A stretch of 64,000 nucleotides of DNA from Aldehydirespirator sp965221215 (GCA_965221215.1 OZ244872.1:868001-932000); one strand, 5' to 3'. Counted from the stretch's first letter, positions 7,872-24,016 are shown. Numbers and translations: made by a program. Notes: generated by a model from the letters alone, not told the origin.

Positions 7872-10297
7872 GGGTCGGGGTTCACCCATATCTCGGCCGA
7901 GCTGCCCGGCTCCACCGCGGCGCCGGCCCCCGGCGACTGCTGCCACACCACGCCGGGATCGCCGCCGAAGCGCTCGGCCTCCTCGTCGAAGAACGGCTCG
8001 ACATGCACCTCCACGCCCAGCTCGGCCGCAGCCAGCACCCCGCGCGCCTCGGCCTCGCTCAGAGCGACCACGTCGGGCACCGCGATGATCGCCGGCAGCG
8101 CGGGCGCGGCCGCCACCTCCACCGTGACCGTGATCCCGCCCCGCTGCTGCGAGAGCGCCGCGGGGGCCTGCCCGATAATCGTCCCCGCCTCGAACTCGGC
8201 GGTGGCAACCTCCACCGCGGCCAGCCCGAGCGTGAGCTCGTCCAGCTCCGCCGCCAGCAACTCGCCATCGAAGTTCCGGCCCACCAGGTCGGGGATCTCC
8301 ACCGAGTCGAGTGGCGGCGGGGCGGTGGGCGGTGCGGGCGCGCTGGGCGGGGGAGGGGGCAGTGCCACGGCGGGTATGCCCTGGTGCGCGGCCAGCATGA
8401 CCTCTCGCCAGATCTGGGCCGGATAGGTGCCGCCCGCCACTCTGATGTCGGTGGCCGGGGGAACCATGGGGATCTGGGCGTCGGGGAAGCCGACCCACAC
8501 CGCCGCGGCCCGCTGCGGGGTGTAGCCCACGAAGGTGGCGTCGGCGTAGTTCTGGGCCGTGCCCGTCTTGCCCGCGGCCGGCCGGTCGATGGCCGCCCGG
8601 TGACCGGTTCCCTGGGTGATGGCACCCTGGAGCACCCAGTTGATCTGGTTGGCGACCGCGGAGTCGAGCACGGGCACCGAGTCGGAGACGTGGCGGTACA
8701 GGGCGGTGCCGTCGGGCCTGATGATGCTGGTCACCAGCGTCGGCTCCACCCGCCGCCCGGAGCGGGCGAAGGTGGAGAACATCGTGGCCAGCTCCACGGT
8801 GTTGACGTCCTCGGTGCCCAGCACCCCGGCGCACACCGGCGCGATGCGGCTGGGCTCCAGCCCGAGCCTCTCGGCCATGGTCACGAAGTTGGCGGGGCGG
8901 ACGTCAACCATCAGCTGGGCGTACACCGTGTTGATCGAGCGCTGGGTGGCCTCTATCAGATCGGCGCTGACCGGCGCCTCGGGCTCCGAGCCCAGCCCGC
9001 CCCGGATGGTCCACAGCGGCCCGCACACGTCGGGGCGGTCGATCTCGATCTCGTCGGGGGCGTCGTAGGTCTTGGCCACGGTGTAGCCGCGGGTCAAGGC
9101 GGTGGCCAGCGCGATCGGCTTCATCGCCGATCCGGCCTGGCGGCCCTTGCCGCTGGCCAGGTTGAACTTGGCGTCGGTGTCGTCGCCGAAGAAGTCGCGT
9201 CCGCCGACCATGGCCAGCACATGGCCGTCCTCGCTGCCGCCCAGCCCCAGCACCGTCACCGCGGCGTCGGGATTGGCCCCGTTGTTGGGAAGGATCGCCT
9301 CCACCGCGGCCTCGGCGCCGGCCTGAAGGCCCAGGTCGATGGTGGTGTGGATGTCGAGGCCCCCCTCGAACAGGCGCTGGGTGCGGTACTCGCGTGTGGG
9401 CCCGAAGGCCGGATTGTCGAGGAACCACTGCTTCACGTCCTCCACGAAGTGGGCGGCCGGGTAGCGCTCCTCCAGGATCGGGATGTCCTCGATCAGCACG
9501 ATCGGCTCGTTGTAGGCCCGGTCGTGCTCGTCGATGGTGATGAACCCGTTGAACAGCATCCGGTCCAGCACCAGGTTGCGGCGGCGCCGGGCGTCCTGGG
9601 GGTTGCGGTAGGGATCGAAGGCGCTGGGACGCTGTATCAGCCCGGCCAGCAGCGCGGCCTGCTCCAGGGTGAGCTCGGTCACCTTCAGGCAGGCTTCGCT
9701 GCCCCGCTCGGCCGCGGTCGCGGCCAGCTCGCAGGCGGGGGCGCCGAAGTACTGTCGGGCCGCGGCCTCGATCCCGTAGGCACCGTTGCCGAAGTACACC
9801 CAGTTCAGGTAGCGCAGCAGGATGAAGTCCTTGGTGAACGACTGCTCGAAGCGCCGAGCCATGAAGAACTCTTCGATCTTGCGGGTCAGGGTCTCCTCGG
9901 AGCGGTCGAGGAACACGTTGCCCACGTACTGCTGGGTGATGGTCGATCCGCCCTGGCTGATCCCGCCCGCGGCCACGTTGCTGCGGGCCGCCCGCAGGAT
10001 GGCCTTGAGGTCGGCCCCGTCGTGCTCGTAGAAGCGCTCGTCCTCGATGGCGACCACCGCATTGCGGACCACTTCGGGGACCAGCGCGATGTCGGTCACA
10101 TCGGTGCGGCGCTGCTCGCCCCTCAGCTCGGTGATGAGCACCCCGTGGCGGTCGTACACGCGCGACGACTGCGCGGTGACCAGCTCCTCCACATCGAAGC
10201 TCACATCGCGCAGCTCATAAGAGCACCCCGCCGCCAGCACCACGACCGCGACGAGCGAGGCCACAAGCGGGACCGGAGCACGGTGCATCTTTGACAT
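7868..10297 (-). CDS. Class A penicillin-binding protein with PASTA domains
   Basis: 809-aa bifunctional peptidoglycan glycosyltransferase/transpeptidase of the mycobacterial PonA type. Start taken at MSKMHRAP, giving a hydrophobic segment (residues 8-24). GT51 domain with EDERFYEHDG at 85-94 and GGSTITQQYVGN; transpeptidase motifs SAMK, SINT and KTGTA in order; a Pro/Ala-rich linker; then two PASTA-like domains (PDLVGRNFDG and PDVVALSEAE) ending at the C-terminus. The membrane segment ends LAAGC, which reads like a lipobox, unusual for this family. It polymerises and cross-links the wall on the outer face. A small membrane protein overlaps its 3' end. Confidence 0.92.
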   Translation of the reverse strand: MSKMHRAPVPLVASLVAVVVLAAGCSYELRDVSFDVEELVTAQSSRVYDRHGVLITELRGEQRRTDVTDIALVPEVVRNAVVAIEDERFYEHDGADLKAILRAARSNVAAGGISQGGSTITQQYVGNVFLDRSEETLTRKIEEFFMARRFEQSFTKDFILLRYLNWVYFGNGAYGIEAAARQYFGAPACELAATAAERGSEACLKVTELTLEQAALLAGLIQRPSAFDPYRNPQDARRRRNLVLDRMLFNGFITIDEHDRAYNEPIVLIEDIPILEERYPAAHFVEDVKQWFLDNPAFGPTREYRTQRLFEGGLDIHTTIDLGLQAGAEAAVEAILPNNGANPDAAVTVLGLGGSEDGHVLAMVGGRDFFGDDTDAKFNLASGKGRQAGSAMKPIALATALTRGYTVAKTYDAPDEIEIDRPDVCGPLWTIRGGLGSEPEAPVSADLIEATQRSINTVYAQLMVDVRPANFVTMAERLGLEPSRIAPVCAGVLGTEDVNTVELATMFSTFARSGRRVEPTLVTSIIRPDGTALYRHVSDSVPVLDSAVANQINWVLQGAITQGTGHRAAIDRPAAGKTGTAQNYADATFVGYTPQRAAAVWVGFPDAQIPMVPPATDIRVAGGTYPAQIWREVMLAAHQGIPAVALPPPPPSAPAPPTAPPPLDSVEIPDLVGRNFDGELLAAELDELTLGLAAVEVATAEFEAGTIIGQAPAALSQQRGGITVTVEVAAAPALPAIIAVPDVVALSEAEARGVLAAAELGVEVHVEPFFDEEAERFGGDPGVVWQQSPGAGAAVEPGSSAEIWVNPDP

Positions 10298-10430
10298 TCT
10301 GCTTGCTGTCGGCCACGAAGCGGCGTCGCCTCCACTCCGATGTATCCAAGAGTCAACTAGAGGTATTGAAGTGCTGTGCATTGCTATGGTAAGCCGTTCG
10401 CTTGGAGCCGACTTGCGACAGGAGATTGTG

Positions 10431-10784
10431 ATGGGAATGTTCAAGTGCCCCTTGAAGGTTGAGACCCTTGACGGCCGACGCTCGCTCGAGGTCGAGGCCA
10501 CCGTGGACACAACAGCGGCCTATTCGGTCGTCCCCGGCGCAAAGCTGCGCGAGCTGGGAGTTGAGCCGAGAGGACTGCGCCGTTTCGTGCTTGCTGACGG
10601 AGCGACAATCGAAGGCGCATTCGGCGAGGTCCGAGCCACCGTGAACGGCGACACCGTGAACACGGTGGTGGTCTTCGGTGCAGACCGAGGGCCGGTGCTG
10701 CTCGGGGCCTACACCCTGGAGGGCCTCGGGCTGGCCGTAGACCCGGTGCGCCAGCGCCTAGTGCCCGCGGTCATGATCCTGTAG
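10431..10784 (+). CDS. Retropepsin-like aspartyl protease family protein
   Basis: 117 aa. The VEATVDTTAAYSVVPGAKLRELG segment near residue 27 matches the clan AA single-domain aspartyl protease pattern (usually VDTGA...LP), and VLLGAYTLEGLGLAVDP matches the second half of the fold. The active-site triad reads D-T-T-A instead of D-T/S-G-A, so catalysis is uncertain. The ATG at 10431 is preceded by GGAG at six bases; an upstream ATG at 10371 is less likely. Relatives occur as lone genes in bacteria and sometimes with toxin-antitoxin genes. It stands alone here, 133 bp from the divergent PBP gene. Confidence 0.7.
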   Translation: MGMFKCPLKVETLDGRRSLEVEATVDTTAAYSVVPGAKLRELGVEPRGLRRFVLADGATIEGAFGEVRATVNGDTVNTVVVFGADRGPVLLGAYTLEGLGLAVDPVRQRLVPAVMIL

Positions 10785-10907
10785 GGGGACTGCCTGGGAT
10801 TCTCGGGCACAGCGTGAATGGTTATCATCGGCGTCGACGCGGTCGTCTTGACTGTGGCGTGGATGCACAAAGGCAGGTGTGCGTGAGAGGGGCCGGAGTC
10901 GTCAGTC

Positions 10908-12164
<1,257 letters not shown>

Positions 12165-12214
12165 TCCCGTCGGCGCGGTCGCGCCCGATCGGATGCGCCA
12201 GGCTCGTCGGGCGG

Positions 12215-12243
12215 TTGTGTTCGGTAGTCACGGCCGGTAGTGT
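12215..12243 (+). promoter_or_regulatory. Putative rrn promoter (-35 TTGTGT, -10 TAGTGT)
   Basis: TTGTGT at 12215-12220 and TAGTGT at 12238-12243 are separated by 17 bp, acceptable for a vegetative sigma factor with the actinobacterial TAnnnT -10. It lies between tyrS and the 16S gene, about 370 bp upstream of the mature 16S 5' end, a normal leader length. Only sequence match and position support it. Confidence 0.4.
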
Positions 12244-12613
12244 CTCGGGTCCACCCGGCAGGGTCCTTCGGGGCGCGGCCGGGTTTGCAGTGCCTTCGGT
12301 GCTATCGGCCCGGTTCGCCCGGTCCGCAAACGGCGTCGGCAGGAGATTGCTTCTTGAAAACGGAAGAGACGGACGCATAGCGAGTGCGGGCGTCGGCTCG
12401 GGCTGCGTGGCTCGAGGCGATGTCCGTCAAGACAACGGTCCGGCGTGCCTGCCGGACCGCCCGGCGCCTCGGCGCCGGGAGAGCCGAAAGGCCCCACCGC
12501 ACCCAAGCGGAGGGGCCGGCTCTCTGAAACGCAAGGCCGCTCACGCACCCGCCTCGGCGGGGGGCAGCCGAGCAACCCGATCGATGGCCCGGCCTCGGCC
12601 GGCGCCGGAGATC
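12244..12613 (+). other. rRNA leader with hairpins and pre-16S processing stem
   Basis: No gene seen. The leader holds AAAACGGAAGAGACG (12357-12371), which is perfectly complementary to 14218-14232 in the 16S-23S spacer and so closes the RNase III stem around pre-16S. Two further hairpins are visible: 12460-12479 (8-bp GC stem with a CTCG loop) and 12480-12523 (AGAGCC/GGCTCT outer stem with GGCCCC/GGGGCC inside). These may aid antitermination or processing. Confidence 0.6.
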
Positions 12614-17455
<4,842 letters not shown>

Positions 17456-17553
17456 TCGCATCGAGCGCTCGGTGCTCGTGCTCGCTATGGAGTTCGTCAA
17501 GAGGCGGTCCCCAATTTAGGGGTCCGTCGGCAACGACGACAATTGACAACAGG

Positions 17554-17671
<118 letters not shown>

Positions 17672-17680
17672 TTCGCTGAT

Positions 17681-17722
17681 CAGAAGGCCCCGACCGCCAC
17701 CGCCGGGGCCTTCTGGCATTTC
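17681..17722 (+). terminator. rrn operon terminator
   Basis: A perfect 12-bp stem, CAGAAGGCCCCG (17681-17692) with CGGGGCCTTCTG (17704-17715), an 11-nt loop and a short T-containing tail (GCATTTCT). It is ten bases past the 5S 3' end. The tail is poor in T, as is common in high-GC genomes. Confidence 0.85.
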
Positions 17723-17732
17723 TGTGCGAGGG

Positions 17733-17738
17733 TAGGCT
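17733..17738 (+). promoter_or_regulatory. Putative -10 box (TAGGCT) for a leaderless TPR gene
   Basis: A TAnnnT hexamer ends six bases before the GTG at 17745, the geometry of leaderless transcripts common in actinobacteria. It lies directly behind the rrn terminator, leaving no room for a conventional leader. There is no clear -35 element; read-through from rrn is the alternative. Confidence 0.3.
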
Positions 17739-17744
17739 CCCGCC

Positions 17745-18536
17745 GTGGCGGCAAGTCGCAGAAGGCGTGTGCAACTCGTGAGCGGTGGCGGGTCGGGCCG
17801 CGGCCGCTCGAGCGCATCTTCGGCGTCGCGGGCGGATTCGGTGCCCGGGCGCTCGCACAACGGCAAGGGCCCCCGACCACGACCGCGAAAGCCGCTGCCG
17901 AGCGCGCCCCGTCCGGTTGTCGATCCCCACTCAGAACTGCGGCGGGTGCTGGGGTCCGAGCGGGGCAAGGGCGCGGTGCGGCGATTCGAGGCCGCGTCCA
18001 AGGCCTTTCAGGCCGAGCGGTTCAAAGAGGCCCAGCCGCTGCTGAGCCGCCTGGCTCGAGAGGCCCCCGAGGTCGCCGACGTGCGCGAGCTGCACGGACT
18101 GGTGCTGTACCGACTGGGCCGCTTCACCGCAGCCTTGGATGAGCTCGAGGACTTCCGGGAACTGAGCGGCTCTGTTGAGCAGCATCCCGTGCTGGCCGAC
18201 TGTCACCGCGCCCTGGGCCGCTGGGCCGATGTGGAGGCGCTCTGGAAGGAGCTCGGCGAGGTGTCCCCCTCGGCCGACCTCGTGACCGAGGGACGCCTGG
18301 TGGTGGCCGGCGCCAAGGCCGACCGGGGGGAGCTGCCCGCCGCCATCCGGATCCTGGAGCAGGGCTGGCGCCTGCCGCCGCGGCCCCGCAACCACCATCT
18401 GCGCCGGGCCTACGCCCTCGCCGACCTCTATGAGCGGGCCGGACGCTCGCCGCGGGCCCGGGAGCTGTTCCGCTGGGTGGAGTCCCACGACCCGCGCCTC
18501 GCCGACGTGACCCAGCGGGTGCGAGCCCTCTCCTGA
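17745..18536 (+). CDS. Tetratricopeptide-repeat protein
   Basis: 263 aa. Residues 1-60 are Arg/Ser/Pro-rich and look disordered; residues 75-263 are helical repeats with the TPR pattern (for example AFQAERFKEAQPLLSRLAREAPEVADVRELHGLVLYRLGRF, then similar units ending YERAGRSPRARELFRWVE). TPRs mediate protein-protein contacts; no catalytic domain is visible, so no specific role can be given. Start GTG at 17745 fits the leaderless-promoter pattern; a later start would only trim the disordered part. It stands between the rrn terminator and fbaB. Confidence 0.8.
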   Translation: MAASRRRRVQLVSGGGSGRGRSSASSASRADSVPGRSHNGKGPRPRPRKPLPSAPRPVVDPHSELRRVLGSERGKGAVRRFEAASKAFQAERFKEAQPLLSRLAREAPEVADVRELHGLVLYRLGRFTAALDELEDFRELSGSVEQHPVLADCHRALGRWADVEALWKELGEVSPSADLVTEGRLVVAGAKADRGELPAAIRILEQGWRLPPRPRNHHLRRAYALADLYERAGRSPRARELFRWVESHDPRLADVTQRVRALS

Positions 18537-18702
18537 GAGAGCGCGCACACTCCTGCGCGCTCGCGCGGGACGGGTCCGCGCCCGTGGATGGGTCGGGGCG
18601 CTACCGTGGCGGCAGGCGGGCGCGGGCGGCCGAGCGGGTCCGGCGGCGCACGCTCACAGGCCCCTTCACAGGCCTGATCGAGAGCTACCCGGGAGTACCT
18701 CC

Positions 18703-19752
18703 GTGGACATTCACACCCTGCTCGGCGACTCAGCCGAGTCGCTGCTGACTCACGAGTGCAAGACCTTCGAGCGGGAAGCGCTGACCCTGCCCGGCCCCGA
18801 CTTCGTGGACCGGGTGCTGGCCGCCAGCGACCGCTCCCCCCAGGTGCTGCGCAGCATCGGCTCGCTGTTCGACCGCGGCCGGCTGGCCGGCACCGGCTAC
18901 GTGTCGATCCTGCCCGTCGACCAGGGGATCGAGCACTCGGGCGCGGCGTCCTTCGCCCCCAACCCGGCCTACTTCGACCCGCTGCGCATCGTGGAGCTGG
19001 CCATCGAGGGCGGCTGCAACGCGGTGGCCTCGACCTTCGGCGTGCTCGGCCTGGCGTCGCGCCGCTACGCCCACCGCATCCCGTTCATCGTCAAGCTCAA
19101 CCACAACGAGCTGCTGAGCTGCCCCGAGTCGTACGACCAGGTGATGTTCGGCTCGGTCGAGCAGGCCTGGGACCTCGGCGCGGCCGGTGTGGGGGCCACC
19201 GTCTACTTCGGATCCGAGCACGCCCGGCGCCAGATCGGCGAGGTGTCCGAGGCGTTTGCGGCGGCCCACGAACTCGGCATGTTCACGGTGCTGTGGTGCT
19301 ATCTGCGCAACTCGGCTTTCAAGGTGGACGGCACCGACTATCACGCCGCCGCCGACCTGACCGGACAGGCCAACCACCTCGGGGTGACCATCGAGGCCGA
19401 CATCATCAAGCAGAAGCTTCCCACCAACAACGGCGGCTACCCCGCGGTCGGCTTCGGCAAGACCCACGACTTGGTCTACGACCAGCTCACCAGCGACCAT
19501 CCCATCGACCTGTGCCGCTACCAGGTGGCCAACTGCTATATGGGCCGGGTGGGGCTGATCAACAGTGGCGGGGCGTCGGCGGGCGCCGGTGACCTGGCCG
19601 AGGCGGTCGCCACCGCGGTGATCAACAAGCGGGCCGGCGGCTGCGGCCTGATCTCGGGCCGCAAGGCCTTCCAGCGCCCCATGGCCGAGGGCGTGGAGCT
19701 GCTCAACGCCATCCAGGACGTGTACCTCGACCCGTCCGTCACCATCGCCTGA
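18703..19752 (+). CDS. fbaB: Class I fructose-bisphosphate aldolase (FbaB/DhnA type)
   Basis: 349-aa DhnA-family aldolase, splitting fructose-1,6-bisphosphate to dihydroxyacetone phosphate and glyceraldehyde 3-phosphate (or the reverse in gluconeogenesis). Characteristic stretches: ILPVDQGIEHSGAASFAPNP near 70, FIVKLNHNELL near 130, the TVYFGSE strand near 165 and a C-terminal GGxxxGRKAFQRP phosphate-binding segment. These match the long (~350 aa) FbaB subgroup. GTG start with upstream CGGGAGT. The gene is alone between TPR and kor genes; kor and gluconeogenic aldolase both fit a metabolism feeding carbon upward from the TCA level. Confidence 0.88.
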   Translation: MDIHTLLGDSAESLLTHECKTFEREALTLPGPDFVDRVLAASDRSPQVLRSIGSLFDRGRLAGTGYVSILPVDQGIEHSGAASFAPNPAYFDPLRIVELAIEGGCNAVASTFGVLGLASRRYAHRIPFIVKLNHNELLSCPESYDQVMFGSVEQAWDLGAAGVGATVYFGSEHARRQIGEVSEAFAAAHELGMFTVLWCYLRNSAFKVDGTDYHAAADLTGQANHLGVTIEADIIKQKLPTNNGGYPAVGFGKTHDLVYDQLTSDHPIDLCRYQVANCYMGRVGLINSGGASAGAGDLAEAVATAVINKRAGGCGLISGRKAFQRPMAEGVELLNAIQDVYLDPSVTIA

Positions 19753-19889
19753 ACCCCAGATGCCTCAACCCAAAATGAGCCTCCCCAGAGTCGTGGGCGC
19801 GGACGGTATACAGGCTATGGTTACGCTGGCGGGCCACCGCGGGTCTAGTTCGCGGGCCGAGTTCGCTCAGCGGGTGCAAAGGAGCATCA

Positions 19890-21776
19890 GTGACCGAGAC
19901 TGCGGCGCGGACTGAGCAGGTTCGCCGGGCCGACGGCATCGTCCTGCGGTTCGCGGGCGACTCCGGCGACGGCATGCAGCTCACCGGCGACCGGTTCACC
20001 TCGGCCAGCGCCCTGTTCGGCAACGACCTGGCCACCCTGCCCGAGTTCCCGGCCGAGATCCGGGCCCCGGCCGGCACCCTCGCCGGCGTGTCGTCGTTCC
20101 AGGTCCACATCTCCGACCACGACATCACCACCCCCGGCGACGCCCCCACCGTGCTGGTGGCCATGAACCCGGCCGCGCTGCGGTCCGATCTGCCGCTGCT
20201 GACGCCGGGCGGGACCGTCATCGTCAACTCCGATGCCTTCGGCGAGCGCAACCTCGACAAGGCCGGCTACGACTCCAACCCGCTCACCGACGGCAGCCTC
20301 GACGGCTACACGCTGGTCACCGCGCCCATGACCGATCTCACCAAGCGGGCCTGTGCCGACCTGGGCGTCAAGCCCCGCGACGCCGAGCGCTCCAAGAACT
20401 TCTTCGCCCTGGGGCTGGTGTCGTGGCTGTACTCGCGTCCCGTGGAGCCCACCGTCGACTGGATCGACGGCAAGTTCGCGGGGCGCGACACGGTCGTGGC
20501 CGCCAACAAGGCCGCCTTCGCCGCGGGCCACGCCTTCGGCGAGACCGCAGAGCTGGGCGCCAGCCGGCTCATGGTCAACCCGGCCGAGCTGGAGCCCGGC
20601 ACCTACACCAACATCAACGGCAACACCGCGCTGTCGTGGGGCCTGATCGCGGCCTCCCAGCAGGCCGGCACCCCGCTGTTTCTGGGCTCCTACCCGATCA
20701 CTCCGGCCAGCGACATCCTCCATGAGCTGGCCCGGCACAAGAACTTCGGGGTCCGCACCCTGCAGGCCGAGGACGAGATCGCCGCGGTGGGCGCGGCCCT
20801 CGGCGCGGCCTACGGCGGCCACATCGGCGTCACCACCACCTCGGGACCGGGCATGGCCCTCAAGGCCGAGACCGTCGGCCTGGCCGTGAGCCTGGAGGTG
20901 CCGCTGGTGGTGATCGACATCCAGCGGGGCGGTCCGTCCACCGGCCTGCCCACCAAGACCGAGGCCGCCGACCTGCTCATGGCCATGTACGGCCGCCACG
21001 GCGAGGCGCCCCTGCCCATAGTGGCGGCCCAGAGCCCCTCGGACTGCTTCTTCGCCGCCATCGAGGCGGTGCGGCTGGCGGTGGAGCACCGCACCCCGGT
21101 GATCCTGCTGTCCGACGGCTACCTGGCCAACAGCAGCGAGCCGTGGCGCATCCCCGACGTCGAGCAGCTCGACTCCATCGCGGTCAACTTCGCCTCCAAG
21201 CCGAACCACGTCAACGAAGAGGGCGAGGCCGTGTTCTGGCCCTTCCGCCGCGACGAGCGCCTGGTGCGGCCCTGGGCCATTCCGGGCACGCAGGGTCTCA
21301 TGCACCGCATCGGCGGGATCGAGAAGTCCGACGGCAGCGGCAACATCAGCTACGAGCCCGACAACCATCAGGCCATGGTGCGGCTGCGGGCCGAGCGCAT
21401 CGCCCTCATCGCCCATCACATCCCGCCCGCCGAGGTCGTCGGCGACTCGGACGCGGCCGTTGCCGCGGTGAGCTGGGGCTCGACGTGGGGCGCGGTCACC
21501 GGGGCCCGCCGCCGCCTCGAGTCCGCCGGCCACCGCCTGGCTCACATCCACTTGCGCCACCTGAATCCGCTGCCTGCCAACCTCGGCGAATTGCTCTCGT
21601 CGTTCGAGCGGGTCGTGGTGCCCGAGATGAACACCGGCCAGCTCTGCCGGATGCTGCGAGCCGAGTACCTGATCGACGCCAAGTCGGTGACCAAGGTGTC
21701 GGGCCAGCCCTTCACCGCGGCCGAGCTCACCGAGGCGTTCTGGACCGAGATCGCCGCCGCGGGGGACCAGCCATGA
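19890..21776 (+). CDS. korA: 2-oxoacid:ferredoxin oxidoreductase, fused gamma-alpha subunit
   Basis: 628 aa. Residues 15-200 are the gamma domain (GIVLRFAGDSGDGMQLTGDRF), joined to the alpha pyrimidine-binding domain from about 225 (GNTALSWGLIAAS...YPITPASDILHELA). This is the KorA layout of aerobic actinobacteria, which with KorB oxidises 2-oxoglutarate to succinyl-CoA using ferredoxin. AAAGGAG lies five bases before the GTG start. The TGA overlaps a 24-codon mini-ORF (ATGA), which in turn overlaps korB. Substrate (2-oxoglutarate rather than pyruvate) is inferred from family, not residues. Confidence 0.93.
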   Translation: MTETAARTEQVRRADGIVLRFAGDSGDGMQLTGDRFTSASALFGNDLATLPEFPAEIRAPAGTLAGVSSFQVHISDHDITTPGDAPTVLVAMNPAALRSDLPLLTPGGTVIVNSDAFGERNLDKAGYDSNPLTDGSLDGYTLVTAPMTDLTKRACADLGVKPRDAERSKNFFALGLVSWLYSRPVEPTVDWIDGKFAGRDTVVAANKAAFAAGHAFGETAELGASRLMVNPAELEPGTYTNINGNTALSWGLIAASQQAGTPLFLGSYPITPASDILHELARHKNFGVRTLQAEDEIAAVGAALGAAYGGHIGVTTTSGPGMALKAETVGLAVSLEVPLVVIDIQRGGPSTGLPTKTEAADLLMAMYGRHGEAPLPIVAAQSPSDCFFAAIEAVRLAVEHRTPVILLSDGYLANSSEPWRIPDVEQLDSIAVNFASKPNHVNEEGEAVFWPFRRDERLVRPWAIPGTQGLMHRIGGIEKSDGSGNISYEPDNHQAMVRLRAERIALIAHHIPPAEVVGDSDAAVAAVSWGSTWGAVTGARRRLESAGHRLAHIHLRHLNPLPANLGELLSSFERVVVPEMNTGQLCRMLRAEYLIDAKSVTKVSGQPFTAAELTEAFWTEIAAAGDQP

Positions 21777-21843
21777 CCGACGCGCCGGCCACCCGCACCG
21801 GCGCCGGCTCACGCTGCGGCCGCGCCACAGAAGGGCGTCATTT

Positions 21844-21847
<4 letters not shown>
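21773..21847 (+). other. Mini-ORF 3 at duplicated korA/korB junction
   Basis: 24 codons, starting MTDAPATRTG and ending EGRHL. Its ATG overlaps the korA stop and its TGA overlaps the korB start, both as ATGA. The first 16 bases (21773-21788) are identical to the first 16 of korB (21844-21859), 71 bp downstream, so both peptides begin MTDAP. The middle is unrelated to anything I recognise. Same architecture as the mini-ORFs in the arg and dpp operons. Confidence 0.55.
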
Positions 21848-22857
<1,010 letters not shown>

Positions 22858-22894
22858 CCCCATCCCCCAAGCACGGCAGGCAGCGTGTCCGCCC

Positions 22895-23039
22895 GCCCTA
22901 GAGGGCGCGCAAATAGGTGAGAGCCGGTCGCGTCGCAGCGGGGTCATTCCCGCTCTTGTTCGCTGCGCTCACGGGCCGCTCGGGCCACGGCCTCGCCCGT
23001 GTGGGCCGGAATTGCTCACCTATTCGCTCGGCCTCCTAG
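22895..23039 (-). repeat. Dispersed gene-end repeat, copy A, with hairpins
   Basis: Between convergent korB and an SDR gene. Read on the minus strand the core (23039-22988) runs TAGGAGGCCGAGCGAATAGG and on through CCGG..CACACGGGCGAGGCCG, then continues with GTGAGCGCAGCGAACAAGAG as in copy C. AATAGGTGAG (22912-22921) is the inverse of CTCACCTATT (23015-23024), so the element can fold back on itself. A separate 14-bp perfect palindrome, CGCCCTAGAGGGCG, sits at 22895-22908 and could act as a terminator for korB. No ORF here. Confidence 0.65.
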
Positions 23040-23105
23040 CGCAGGGCAGTCTGATGTGGGGCAGTGATCGGGTGGATTGGCCGCCTGCGGATTGACCGCT
23101 CGGGG

Positions 23106-23894
23106 TTAGCTGTCGGGGATGTCGTAGGTCTGGGCGGTGAGGGCGCCGTCCACTATGAGGTTGATGCCCGACACGTACTGGGCCTCATCGGAGGCGAGGT
23201 ACAAGAAGGCGTGGGCGATGTCGTCCACTGTCGCCAGCCGGTTGGCGGGCACCACCGGGAAGCCCTCGCGGCGCCACTTGTCCATCAGCTCCTCGCCCAC
23301 GATGTCGGTGGACTGCTGGGTGTCGGCCGGGCCGGGGCCGACCGAGTTGCAACGGATGTTGTACGGGGCGCACTCCACCGCGATGGCCTTGGTCAGCGCG
23401 TCCACGCCGGCTTTGGCCGCGCAATAGTGGGTGAAGCCCCGGCCGTGTCCCAGCGCGGCGATCGACGATGTGAACAGGATCACCCCGCCGCCGGTCTGTT
23501 TCATGGCCCGGGCCGCCCGGTTGCCCATCACGAAGTAGGCGTCGAGGTTGACCGACAGCACCCGGCGCCACTCGGAGTCGGTCATGTCGATGAACTCGGT
23601 GCTGGTCCAAGCCGCCGCGTTCGACACCATCACGTCGAGCTTCGGGTCGATGGCCAGAGCCTCCGCCACCGCGGCCGCGCAGTTCTCCATGATGCCTAGA
23701 TCGGTGTTGATCAGGTGCGGCGTGGCGCCCAGTTCCTCGATCACCGGAGCGACCGCCTCCAAGCGCTCCTGGTTGTAGTCGAGCAGGTACAGGTTGGCGG
23801 CGCCCTCGGCCGCGAACAGTTCGGCGGTGCGGCGCCCGAACCCGCTGCCCGCGCCGGTCACGAACACGTTGCGTCCCTCGAATCGTCGGCTCAT
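23106..23894 (-). CDS. Short-chain dehydrogenase/reductase
   Basis: 262-aa classical SDR. TGAGSGFG nucleotide-binding motif near residue 13, DYN after beta-2 (NAD(H) preference is suggested by the acidic residue), NAA near 88, catalytic serine in FTSSIAALGHG, YCAAK (Y-x-x-x-K) near 160, and a C-terminal VSGINLIVDGALTAQ. Substrate unknown. ATG start; stop at 23106 downstream of repeat copy A. It faces korB and is followed upstream by unrelated genes, so it is probably a single transcription unit. Confidence 0.85.
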   Translation of the reverse strand: MSRRFEGRNVFVTGAGSGFGRRTAELFAAEGAANLYLLDYNQERLEAVAPVIEELGATPHLINTDLGIMENCAAAVAEALAIDPKLDVMVSNAAAWTSTEFIDMTDSEWRRVLSVNLDAYFVMGNRAARAMKQTGGGVILFTSSIAALGHGRGFTHYCAAKAGVDALTKAIAVECAPYNIRCNSVGPGPADTQQSTDIVGEELMDKWRREGFPVVPANRLATVDDIAHAFLYLASDEAQYVSGINLIVDGALTAQTYDIPDS

Positions 23895-24016
23895 AGCGTC
23901 GCCCTTCTGGCCGCGGCCAATGGCCAGTCCAGCCCGCGTCCACGGTCTTGGACACTACATCCATTGCCAGAGTTGCCAGGGCGATACGTCTTCGAAGGCA
24001 TTCGATCGCCGACGAG

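Noticed and set aside
8003..10294. A 763-codon antisense frame opposite the PBP gene.
   Set aside because: The minus strand carries complete GT51, transpeptidase and PASTA motifs; the plus-strand frame has only His/Gly/Arg-rich sequence.
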